Shown: positions 1 to 8,540 of the stretch, in pieces
Layout: each line of letters starts with the position of its first letter
Numbering within the stretch: position 1 is the first letter of the stretch
Origin: Hypholoma sublateritium FD-334 SS-4
Lineage: Eukaryota; Basidiomycota; Agaricomycetes; Agaricales; Strophariaceae
DNA: 64,000 nucleotides
Assembly: GCA_000827495.1 (NCBI GenBank)
Contig: KN817594.1
Coordinates: 1 to 64,000, forward strand
Direction: 5' to 3'
Made by a program: the position numbers and the translations under genes
Notes under the pieces: generated by a model
The model's database searches: none
What the model was told of the DNA's origin: nothing
The model's input: only the letters and a program-made list of their open reading frames with translations

Positions 1-1008
1 CGGTTCAGGTTCTGCAATCGCGGCTGTCTCTTGTGAATTAATAAGATGTTCTCGGTGACGCGGTGGGTTTGGTGCTTTGAATAGATCAGCGCCTGTGTCA
101 TCACCAAAACGGCTTAATAAACGTCCTTGATACCACGACGCGATGTCGAATTCAGGATCTTCGAAGAGCTGCCGTGGGAGATACCATACCCGCTCCTGCT
201 TGAGATCCTCAATTAGGATCTGATCTGTGTTGTCTAGATCCCAGTAAACTTCACATCGTTTTTCCTGTCGTAGACTGTAGTTTGCGTCATAGATGAATGG
301 GCGGCTATTTTCAATTATTCTTTCAATTTTTTGCTCAATCCACGTGCCCATTCTTTCATGTGCATATGAGGTCCATTCCTGACTCAGCTCCTGCTTGCTG
401 TCTACTGCACATCTATGTGCGTATTCTAGCGCCGGTCGAAAGTCAGGATGGCATACCATATCAATGTCAAAGTAGGCTAGTGTAGCCCGGAGCAGGTCCC
501 TGATGATCCATAAATGGGTTGTTCGTGCCTCAATAAGGAACCGAGGTTCATCGGAACCTTGATCATTGTCTGCCAGGGGCTTGGGATCACCGGGATATGG
601 CGCCGCGGATTCTAATAGGCGAGTCAGGGTCGTGCCCACGACGTCACCTAGTTGTGATGTAGGAACTAGCGCCCGCCCTTCGGTGCGCAGTTCCCAGCGT
701 GCCTCCTCAAGAGAGTTATATTGTGTCCAGTCTGGGTACAGCCATTTGGGGTGCCCCACTGAATAATACTTTTTGGGCTCAGGAGGAATGGGGTTGAGTG
801 AAGTGACTGAGTCTTTGTGAGAAGACTCTTCTGATTGGTTCAGACATGGTTCCAGTGTAAGCGAATTTTCGAGGACCGGCTGTCCTCTATTTTCAATAGT
901 TATTGACGCACATAGCATTGTGGGAATGTCTTGCGTATCCAGCAAGCTGTCTAGGCTGCGTTGCTGGATTGCTACATTGATAAGATCAGAGAGACGAGGA
1001 GTAATTAT
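1..1008 (-). CDS. In-frame continuation downstream of gag (partial, runs off window)
   Basis: After the gag TGA, the same minus-strand frame reads 336 codons without a stop to base 1. The composition is protein-like (many Trp, Tyr and Asp/Glu; for example EEARWELRTEG and HPKWLYPDWTQYN), so it is unlikely to be chance. No protease DTG/DSG motif or reverse-transcriptase motif is visible, so it is either a third gag-like region or the N-terminal part of pol. It has no obvious start of its own: the first in-frame ATG is about 32 codons in. It could be made by stop readthrough, or the TGA may be a single inactivating mutation of a longer gag-pol frame. Confidence 0.6.
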   Translation of the reverse strand, partial: MITPRLSDLINVAIQQRSLDSLLDTQDIPTMLCASITIENRGQPVLENSLTLEPCLNQSEESSHKDSVTSLNPIPPEPKKYYSVGHPKWLYPDWTQYNSLEEARWELRTEGRALVPTSQLGDVVGTTLTRLLESAAPYPGDPKPLADNDQGSDEPRFLIEARTTHLWIIRDLLRATLAYFDIDMVCHPDFRPALEYAHRCAVDSKQELSQEWTSYAHERMGTWIEQKIERIIENSRPFIYDANYSLRQEKRCEVYWDLDNTDQILIEDLKQERVWYLPRQLFEDPEFDIASWYQGRLLSRFGDDTGADLFKAPNPPRHREHLINSQETAAIAEPEP

Positions 1009-3966
1009 TCAGAAACGCGGTGTCTCCGGATCGGGTCGTATGGACCGGCTACTCGAGGGAGTAGGCGCTTTCTTGTATCGTCGAGCAGAATACCATGTAA
1101 TCAAGTCTAGTGTGGGGTTGGCAAGTTCCACGATGCTAACTTTGATGGGATGCCCCGCAAAGTCCTCGTCGTGGATATTCCATTCCGTAACGTCGGCTTG
1201 AACAACGTCGAACCGAAATTCATTGTCAATTGATGGATTTTGCGTTGGATAGTCAGTGCGTATTCCGCTCCGCAATACACGCTTGGCGTTTTCTCCGAAT
1301 GAGTCGGCCATAGTGTACATACGTTCGCCCATATACGGATCGGAAAGATTCTCTAGATTTTTAATTAAAATAGTTGCATACCATTTTCCTAGCGAGAAAT
1401 GTTGATCCAATAATAACTTGTCCTCGATTGCGACACAAGTTAGATAATATCTGTCATAGATGATATGTGAATCTTGATCAGCTCGAATTACCAGGAAGCG
1501 CCCGGGACTTTCTCCGATGGTCTGATCTCCTGGATAGGGCAGTCCCCAATCTAGATTTTGTTGTGCGGAAAAGGCCAGGGCATCACCTAGTTTATTCAGA
1601 CGTGGAGCTATTGGTGAATAATATTCTGCCCAATAATCCGATGTATCAAACTTCAGGGCTCGTTCAGGGAGGTAATGTGGATCCTGGAGGTGGATCATAC
1701 CCAGGGACATGGAGTCCAATACTTCTACCTCATCTGAGCTAACTTCGTCGGACTGCTCGTCCGCTGCTTCAATATTATAGTTGGGAAGGCCCGGTGGTTT
1801 TGATGCCGAGCCACGGAGAGTGTTTTTGCGTGGGCAGTGACGGGACATGTGCCCCGGTTCTTTACAATTAAAACATTTGCCGGCAGCTTGCAGTTCTTGT
1901 TTTTCTTTATCACTTAGGGTATTTCTCGGGCTGTTATTAGGCATCCGTGCTTGTGATGCGCCCCCCGGTCGGGGAGTAAAGTCCCGATTCGGTGGACGCG
2001 ATCCAAATCGCGGCCCAATTCCAGGGCGAGATTGACCTCTTGAGTGATTAAATGTACGCGGAGAACGTACACGATCCCTTTGTCGTTCACGGTTGAAGGT
2101 CCGGTTACCAGGAAATTGATACCTGGCCCGGTCAGCTCCATTATTGCTGTCGAAAGAGGTACCGCTTGTTCCTCCGCGCATATTTACCGTTCTATTCTTA
2201 GGCTGAGTATTATTTTTTGGGCGGCTATCTCTATCCGCAACCACGTTGTCCGATATTTCTCTTCTTTCGGCGTGGTGAACTACCTCATCCCATGAGGATG
2301 ATTCCGGATCAAGACCCGCATGCCATAATCCTTGCTGTATGGACCGTCGCAGTCCATACCATAATTTGACTACTTTCTGTTGGTCAGAGAATTCACTAAG
2401 AATATTGAACTTCTCTTCAAGTTCATATTTGTATTCCAGCACAGTTTTACTGTTCTGGAATAGTCGGTTTAACTCCGCACGTTGTTTCGCTCGGTAATCA
2501 ACCGGGAAGCAGTAATCAAACAACTTCTCGTAGAATTCTTGTAGAGTCCATTGGTCAAAGTCCGCGCCTATTTTTTGCACGAAGAAGTCATATGCGCGTC
2601 CGCTTAAGAAGTATGACAGTATATGGACTTGTCGCTCTGGAGGGACATCCCCATCGATTAGATAGGTTGTTCCCTCGGTGACAAATCTATTATAAAGTCT
2701 TAAGTCGGCTATCCCGTCGTACTCAAGCGGCGGGATTGGCTTTAATTTAGTCTTTCGTGTTTTATTTTTTGCTTTGGACTTATGACGCGGGTTATCTGCT
2801 GTTGGATTGTTAGTGTCTGGCCCTTTTTTGGGGCCGGGTTCGTCGTCGCTACTGCTTGAGCTGGAGTCAGACGGTGGTGCACCGGCTTGCTCAGCTCGCT
2901 TCATCAAGTGTTTAAATTTTTGCAGGGTGCGTCCCACGTAGCTGGTGGTAGGTATCTGGCTACTGGGACGCGTACCCATGGACGAGTGCGACGGCTGTCG
3001 CTGGTTCGTTCCTCTGACAGAATCTGGCAGCGGTGTTTGCTCGCTGTCATTAGGCGAGCTAGTTGGTTTGGCTTGTTGCGGCTTATCACGTTGCTTCCCG
3101 CGCAAGTTTCTCGCTGCCTCGGCAGCTTTGGTAGACTTAGAGGACATACCTGTATTTTTGGGAGCATCGCCCCGAGTTTTACGGTATTGATCCAGCAATA
3201 GTTGTTGCACGGATTCATTAGCCTCTTCCGGCATGATTCCGGCCTTTCCCCAATTGCTTGGATCTGCACCTTTCCCCTTAGAGGGTCCTTCTCCTACCGA
3301 GTATTCGGGTTCAGAGTCAGGCGCCTCTTCCGGGGTGGTTTTAGAATACCGGCGCGCGATTCGCGCGCGCTCTTTAAGCGTGAGTGCTTTCTCAGCGCGT
3401 TTGATCGCATCATCTGACGCGATTTCAACGGCGGCAAGTAAAGCGCCTCCTGCTTTTTTAGCTTGTTTAGTGGGCGCTAATCGTGCACTTTTATCTATTG
3501 TAGTCTTTTTGTTAGTAGAAGTATCTGAATTATCACTTACCATTCTGTCGGCTTTATGAGTCTTGCTATTATTCTTGGTGACGGTTTGCCATTGCTGTTC
3601 CGCGGGTGGTGGCTGTGCGGAGATCATCTGTTCCATTAACGAACGATGTAATCGCTCGCCTTGTTCTACGCTGCTTTGGCGGTAATTGGAACCCGCGGAC
3701 CCTTGTGCATTTTGAGTGAAGGGTGACCCTGTAACTGCATCACTATAGGATGCTCTCGGACTCTCTTCTCCTGATTCCCCTGGACCACTGTCCTGGGAAT
3801 TCTGTTGCATTTGTGGGGGCAGAGTCTTAGGACTAGATGGTGGGGCTCCAGGGAGTCCCTCGTTTGCAAGTCGAGCCGAACTGCGCGTTTTGCGCCTTAG
3901 CGAGTACTCATGTGGGTTTTGAGAGAACATGTTATGTTGACTGTTTGTCTTCTTGCTGTCTTTCAC
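1009..3966 (-). CDS. gag: Retrotransposon Gag polyprotein
   Basis: A 985-residue structural protein that would assemble the retrotransposon particle and bind its RNA. The N-terminal ~400 residues are low-complexity, rich in Ser, Lys and Gln. Residues ~410-580 resemble Retrotrans_gag (PF03732-type), with LEYDG, a W-x-LQEFYEKLF segment and a YGLRRSIQQGLW segment. A CCHC knuckle (CFNCKEPGHMSRHC) lies near residue 695, after an Arg/Gly/Pro-rich stretch typical of nucleocapsid. About 270 further residues after the knuckle have no motif I recognise. The frame closes at a TGA (1009-1011), but the same frame then stays open to the window edge. The ATG at 3966 follows a 199-bp leader from the LTR. The frame is otherwise intact, suggesting a young copy. 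Confidence 0.85.
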   Translation of the reverse strand: MKDSKKTNSQHNMFSQNPHEYSLRRKTRSSARLANEGLPGAPPSSPKTLPPQMQQNSQDSGPGESGEESPRASYSDAVTGSPFTQNAQGSAGSNYRQSSVEQGERLHRSLMEQMISAQPPPAEQQWQTVTKNNSKTHKADRMVSDNSDTSTNKKTTIDKSARLAPTKQAKKAGGALLAAVEIASDDAIKRAEKALTLKERARIARRYSKTTPEEAPDSEPEYSVGEGPSKGKGADPSNWGKAGIMPEEANESVQQLLLDQYRKTRGDAPKNTGMSSKSTKAAEAARNLRGKQRDKPQQAKPTSSPNDSEQTPLPDSVRGTNQRQPSHSSMGTRPSSQIPTTSYVGRTLQKFKHLMKRAEQAGAPPSDSSSSSSDDEPGPKKGPDTNNPTADNPRHKSKAKNKTRKTKLKPIPPLEYDGIADLRLYNRFVTEGTTYLIDGDVPPERQVHILSYFLSGRAYDFFVQKIGADFDQWTLQEFYEKLFDYCFPVDYRAKQRAELNRLFQNSKTVLEYKYELEEKFNILSEFSDQQKVVKLWYGLRRSIQQGLWHAGLDPESSSWDEVVHHAERREISDNVVADRDSRPKNNTQPKNRTVNMRGGTSGTSFDSNNGADRARYQFPGNRTFNRERQRDRVRSPRTFNHSRGQSRPGIGPRFGSRPPNRDFTPRPGGASQARMPNNSPRNTLSDKEKQELQAAGKCFNCKEPGHMSRHCPRKNTLRGSASKPPGLPNYNIEAADEQSDEVSSDEVEVLDSMSLGMIHLQDPHYLPERALKFDTSDYWAEYYSPIAPRLNKLGDALAFSAQQNLDWGLPYPGDQTIGESPGRFLVIRADQDSHIIYDRYYLTCVAIEDKLLLDQHFSLGKWYATILIKNLENLSDPYMGERMYTMADSFGENAKRVLRSGIRTDYPTQNPSIDNEFRFDVVQADVTEWNIHDEDFAGHPIKVSIVELANPTLDLITWYSARRYKKAPTPSSSRSIRPDPETPRF

Positions 3967-4165
3967 GTATACGTATTCTTATTTTTAGCTACGCCGGTCT
4001 TAGAGTTTGTCGGGTGATCAGTCCGCTGTGTCTTTCGATGGCGTTTGTTTTAGTGGAGCTTTTTGTCGTGTTTTTATTGGTTATAGATTTTTATCGGTAG
4101 CGGTGTTCGGAGGAGTATACCAGTTACGGTAGTCGGGTTTAGGAGGTGTTGTTTTGTCAAAAATA

Positions 4166-4686
4166 TGTAACGATTTAGGGTCTCAAGGTACGTGGGAACG
4201 TCTCAAGATCAAAATCAGCACACATTCTTTCGTGGGAGTTTACTTTCACACGGGCTCTTAGGATCGTCGAGAGCTATGTAAAAGGTCGTGGTCGTCGTTT
4301 GGCACAACGGTGAGAAGTTGGTGGAGGTTGAGGTTTGGGTAGTCTGGTAAGTGACAGTTTTAACACCACTAAATTGACTGGTCTAACTGTACTACATGAG
4401 CTACCTTTTATACTGTGCTAGGAGTACCTAAAGTAGACTAGAAATGAGATAAAACTTTGGTGTTACACATAAGAGCNAGAGGGACAGGATGTTTACTAAG
4501 AAATCCTGTAATCATGACTAAGGGATTACAAAGGCTAAGGTGATTTATAAGAGACATAGTCATCTGGGATGAATAAGTAGAACGACGAGAGGAAAGCAGG
4601 TAGGAGGATTGAGGGCAGGGGGAGATGTACGAACAGAGATAAGATAACAGCATAGATAAGCGGCTTCCGGGAACCGGATCGTTACA
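4166..4686 (-). repeat. 5' long terminal repeat, 521 bp
   Basis: The ends form a perfect 9-bp inverted repeat, TGTAACGAT...ATCGTTACA, giving canonical 5'-TG...CA-3' termini. The outer end abuts the interrupted F-box gene at 4687, and the inner end leads to the gag leader. An ambiguous base (n) is present at 4477, probably an unresolved difference between copies or an assembly ambiguity. Only one LTR is in the window, so insertion age cannot be estimated here. Confidence 0.85.
4406..4412 (-). promoter_or_regulatory. LTR TATA box
   Basis: On the minus strand this reads TATAAAA within CAGTATAAAAGG, about 275 bp into the LTR. That is the expected U3 position for the retrotransposon promoter, putting the transcription start near 4380 on the minus strand. 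Confidence 0.55.
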
Positions 4687-5447
4687 CGGGGATTCCTCAG
4701 TCTCACCCGATATCCGAAATATCCGCTGTCATTTCGAGCATTGCGCGGCTGTATTCAGGCCAAGAATTCCTTACTCTTTCACTCCACGACTCGGAAATCT
4801 TGAACGATGGCGACTTCATTCAATTCTGATTGTTCTTGCAGATTTTCGAATGCCCAAATCATATCTATGGGGAGACTGGAACAAAAACGTTGACACTGGA
4901 ATTCGTAACAAGTGATGGACCAGTAGTGCCTGCTGACGAAATCGTTCTGGAGTTTTTTAAAAATGGACTTCCGCTCGACAAAGTTAGCCATGCAGAACTC
5001 GCTATCGAGGTAACAAACCCTGACACTCTGATGTACACACTTGGAAACTTGCCAGCACTTTCTTATGTCCGGATAGAGTCGCGGGCCGCCGGGAGTGGTA
5101 TGCCATTTATAAATGCTCTGTACCCCAGCAGCAACACAGTGGATGCCGAATACTTTCCGCTCTATTTCAGGAGTCTCGTGTCAATCAGCCTAAGTGTATC
5201 GTTCGAAAGCGAAGATATAGAGAGAGGACCATATGATGTTAACCTGGAGCTTCTACAAGACTGCCTAATCCAGCGATATGAATGTGGCGCTGAAATCCAC
5301 AAGCTCGTATTGGAGGACTGTTACTGTCTTGATGATTCGGGTGTTCGGAAATTAACAAATATTGTTGTGGATGTTTACTGGGATGAAGTGGAACAGGGTT
5401 TTGAGCGGGTGGAGTACTCGGAGGACTCAGAGGACTTAGGAATATGA
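4687..5447 (+). pseudogene. F-box/LRR-like paralogue, 5' truncated by the retrotransposon
   Basis: The 3' part of a gene paralogous to those at 6371-8131 and 12207-14008. Shared landmarks include SSIARLYSGQEFLTLSL, NNGLPLDKVSHA-like, LIQRYECGAEI and NIVVDV. Frame homology begins at 4688, directly next to the LTR, with GIPQSH matching the paralogue. An in-frame TGA at 4827-4829 replaces the AAA codon of the intact copy (FIQF-stop-LFLQ against FVQFKLFQ), so the remnant is doubly disabled. Downstream of it the frame is open for 205 codons to the stop at 5445-5447, ending in a short acidic tail. The missing 5' half, including the F-box, would lie beyond the retrotransposon. Confidence 0.85.
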
Positions 5448-6370
5448 CCTAATAGCAGTCTGCGATTAGTAGGTAAGCTCAATTTTCTTGCAATTTGCGG
5501 GTGGCACCAACTTGAAGGTGGTACTTGGGTTGCCAATGCTAAAATACCGAATCTTTCAGCTCCGCGGTTTCCAGCTTCCTTCGAGTGGAGGGTTCCCTAA
5601 ATTGTTCAAATAACCCTCTCCTTTCGTGACCATGATTTGAAATTTAGGTGCTCTTTTGTTGAGCCTGGTTATGCAGGTGGTACCATATTGCATTTACTTC
5701 TGCCAAATATGTCTGTACTCAATTCGAAATGCCGCGAATAAATTCCATGGAGTTACGCGTTGCACTTACAGCATTCCTTGGCTCTCTCAGCGGTATGTAT
5801 TATTGTGCAAGTGGTGCCATCGTTGCACCTCATTTACCCAATGTTTGACTACCGTAATCATTTTGGAATCCGACCAAGTGCTCGCGTCCCGCATTACACC
5901 GAGAAAAAAGTTGCCTTAAATTGAAAGAAGGTTTTCTGGCGTTCCTGACATAATTTTTTTTGAGCACTCGGTGGGATTGGTATATCACTCATATACTTAT
6001 AATTATGACACGCTTTTGTTTGTCTGTGATATTTCTTGGATATTTCTTGGATATTTCCACAATATTTCCATCCTTTTTGAGCCTGAGAGTTAAAGCTTTC
6101 CTCCTTTGTATTTCCACTGGACATGAAGTTTGCTGGTGTGTTTTACTTGGATTTACGCCATTTTTGCCGCAGCGGGAGCGAGGCTGATCTTGTTCGAATG
6201 TAAAAATACCGCCGACTGCGTCGCCGTTGTTTTTAGTACACGTGATGTTTTGTGAAGCAGCCTTCAACTTAGTTCCAGTTCCTTTCGTGACTTCGTCTCT
6301 TGCATTCTGATCATATTCCGAGTCGTGACTCCAGGGTACATCTGTCAACACCAAGGCCTGATATCAGAAC
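5448..6370. other. Intergenic, pseudogene to F-box gene
   Basis: No coding frame with protein-like composition. It contains short AT-rich runs, including repeated atatttcttgg units near 6028-6055. The last ~200 bp presumably hold the promoter of the F-box gene starting at 6371; no clear TATA box was seen. Confidence 0.5.
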
Positions 6371-8131
6371 ATGTCTCTGTCAGCGGAGGAAGAGCGATTA
6401 TTGATCGACAAAGCCATGGAGAAACACCTAGCGGCTATTCTTGTTCTTAAAAAACAGAGAAACTGCCTCGCACCCATATCACGACTACCTCCCGAAATCT
6501 TTTGTCGAATCTTTGCTTTTGTGAAGCTTTCTTATTTTTCTTACCGAATACATTCACCATTTAGTAACTTTGCGCTGGCATGGATCAAAATCACCCATGT
6601 CAGCACGCATTGGAGATACGTAGCCATGAATTCGCCGACTTTATGGGCCGATCCTCCGCCTCAACATGGCCGATGGTTGGCTGAGATGCTCAAAAGGTCT
6701 AAAATGGCGGATCTTACCATTGACACCAACTTCATTTCAAATCAATATTCCAAGATAGCCGGACTCAAGGAAATCTTGCGACACCATAGCGCACGAATCC
6801 AACATCTAGCGATGACGAACATGATTTTCGAATGCCGGGAGATTTTAGAAGGTTTACCCGTATCTGCTCCACGACTAGAAACTCTGCGCCTGAGTGCCTC
6901 CTCCTGGTCAGAGGATAAAATATGGAATGATGTTTGCATCTCTAAACCATTTCTGAGCGACTCATGGAAGCTCCGTCACCTCGAACTCTCAGGCTTTGGC
7001 TTTCATCTGAATTGCTTTCCTCTGTCCAATGTCACACACCTCAAACTACACGACGTCACGAAACCAGCAAGGCCTACGTGGACGCAGTTCATGGATGCGC
7101 TTGCAAGATTGTTCAAGCTGGAATCTTTGTACCTTAAATCCATCCTCGATCCTACTGTAAAATCTACAGCCGGCACATCTTCTGGCTTCGTACATTTATC
7201 ACTCCTCCGAAGGTTAATCGTGGAATCCCCAACTACGGAGACCGAAATGTTTTTCAGGCATGTCACCTTTCCACCAAGTGCCACAGTCCATGTCAGGGGA
7301 ATCCCTCAATCTCATCGCTCAATCTCTGAAATGTCTGCCACCATTTCGAGCATTGCGCGCCTATATTCGGGCCAAGAATTTCTTACTCTTTCACTCCGAG
7401 ACGCACCAAACTATCCCAACTTTGTCCAGTTCAAATTGTTCCAGGAGATCGTGGAGGACTCAATTAATTACTATGAGAACACTCCGGTGCTGACATTGGA
7501 GTTTGTGCTGAGTGATGGACAAGTGACTACAGACCAAATCATTCCTGAATTCTTCAACAACGGACTCCCGCTCGACAAAGTTAGCCATGCAGATCTTGCT
7601 ACAAAAGTAACAAATCCCGACACTCTGATGTACACAATTGGAAACCTACCAGTGCTTTCTTTTATCCGGGTAAAGTCACACAGTGGTGGACAATTTGTCA
7701 ATGCTCTATACCCCCACAGCAATGTGGTGGATGCTGAACACTTTCCGCTCTATTTCAAATGTCTCACAACAATCATCCTCCACGTCATGTTCAAAAGCCT
7801 GGACAGATACACAGAGAGAAAGCGGTTTGACATCAACCTGGATTTGCTACAAGATTGCCTCATCCAGCGATATGAATGTGGCGCTGAAATCCAAAAGCTT
7901 GGCTTGGATGATATGCACGGCATTGGAGAGTCAGACGTGTGGGAATTGAGGAATATTGTTGTTGACGTTGACTGGGATGGAATAGAGCAGTCTGCAGTGT
8001 ACATGGAGGATGACTCGGATATGTCGGAGGAGGACTCGGAGGAATCGGAGGATCGCTGGGAAGATGAGTCACTGTCAGTGGAGGACTCCTGGGATGACTC
8101 GGAGGAGGATGACGAGATACCACGATTTTAA
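6371..8131 (+). CDS. F-box-like / LRR-type protein (intact paralogue 1)
   Basis: A 586-residue intronless frame. Residues ~35-100 are an F-box-like domain (PISRLPPEIFCRIFAFVKL, then ITHVSTHWR and SPTLWADPP), the form common in expanded Agaricomycete F-box families. The rest is an irregular leucine-rich region with repeated LRHLELSG/LKLHD-type strands. The C-terminus is strongly acidic (Asp/Glu/Ser repeats, residues ~545-583). By family knowledge, F-box proteins recruit substrates to SCF ubiquitin ligases through Skp1; the substrate is unknown. It shares long blocks with the pseudogene upstream and the inverted copy at 12.2-14.0 kb. The ATG at 6371 is the first Met and lies just before the conserved N-terminus. 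Confidence 0.8.
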   Translation: MSLSAEEERLLIDKAMEKHLAAILVLKKQRNCLAPISRLPPEIFCRIFAFVKLSYFSYRIHSPFSNFALAWIKITHVSTHWRYVAMNSPTLWADPPPQHGRWLAEMLKRSKMADLTIDTNFISNQYSKIAGLKEILRHHSARIQHLAMTNMIFECREILEGLPVSAPRLETLRLSASSWSEDKIWNDVCISKPFLSDSWKLRHLELSGFGFHLNCFPLSNVTHLKLHDVTKPARPTWTQFMDALARLFKLESLYLKSILDPTVKSTAGTSSGFVHLSLLRRLIVESPTTETEMFFRHVTFPPSATVHVRGIPQSHRSISEMSATISSIARLYSGQEFLTLSLRDAPNYPNFVQFKLFQEIVEDSINYYENTPVLTLEFVLSDGQVTTDQIIPEFFNNGLPLDKVSHADLATKVTNPDTLMYTIGNLPVLSFIRVKSHSGGQFVNALYPHSNVVDAEHFPLYFKCLTTIILHVMFKSLDRYTERKRFDINLDLLQDCLIQRYECGAEIQKLGLDDMHGIGESDVWELRNIVVDVDWDGIEQSAVYMEDDSDMSEEDSEESEDRWEDESLSVEDSWDDSEEDDEIPRF

Positions 8132-8540
8132 ACTCGTTTAATTTGTTGGCACTTGGCTGCTCGGAGTTGGCTCGGAGTCTCGTAAATCATGCAAATATTT
8201 ATCCTAGTAAGTAGTACTTAACTTGAAGACGACAGGACCGCGACCGCTAGTAATCATGATTTCCATAAATTGAGGGGCAAGTTAATTAACTCCTATCTGA
8301 AAGTTAAAGAAATAGAGAGGAGTTTTGGATCAGGTAGTCTATCACTGTAGAAAGTGGACACCCCATGGGATTGCCAGCTTCAAGTTCAAGTTTACGGCCA
8401 GTGGCACGCCCGTGTATTCGTGTATTTACTGCGCACGGCCGTGCCAAGCACGACCCACTGCCACTAGTTTACGCGTCGCGAAACTTTGATCACGTGGCTC
8501 AACTAGCCTTTGTTGAAGACGTCGATTACTATTAGGCAAA
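8132..8540. other. Intergenic, F-box gene 3' end and CAP-H promoter
   Basis: A 409-bp spacer between two genes on the same strand. It contains a CACGTG-like site near 8491 and no obvious TATA box. No extra gene is seen. Confidence 0.45.

Larger units (their letters stand above)
1..4686 (-). mobile_element. Ty3/Gypsy-type LTR retrotransposon, 5' part (continues past window start)
   Basis: Read on the minus strand, the order is LTR (4686-4166), a 199-bp leader, a gag gene with a Retrotrans_gag-like region and a CCHC zinc knuckle, then an in-frame continuation that runs off the window. No protease, reverse transcriptase or integrase is visible, so the Gypsy assignment rests on the gag type and is an inference. 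The element sits inside an F-box-like gene: bases from 4687 onward align with the middle of the paralogue at 6371-8131. No TGG-type primer-binding site follows the LTR (minus-strand sequence after the LTR begins TATTTTTGAC), so priming is unresolved. The second LTR and the target duplication lie outside the window. Confidence 0.85.

Noticed and set aside
3967..4165. tRNA-type primer-binding site next to the LTR
   Set aside because: No TGG-containing complement to a tRNA 3' end directly inside the LTR, and no clear self-priming match was found.
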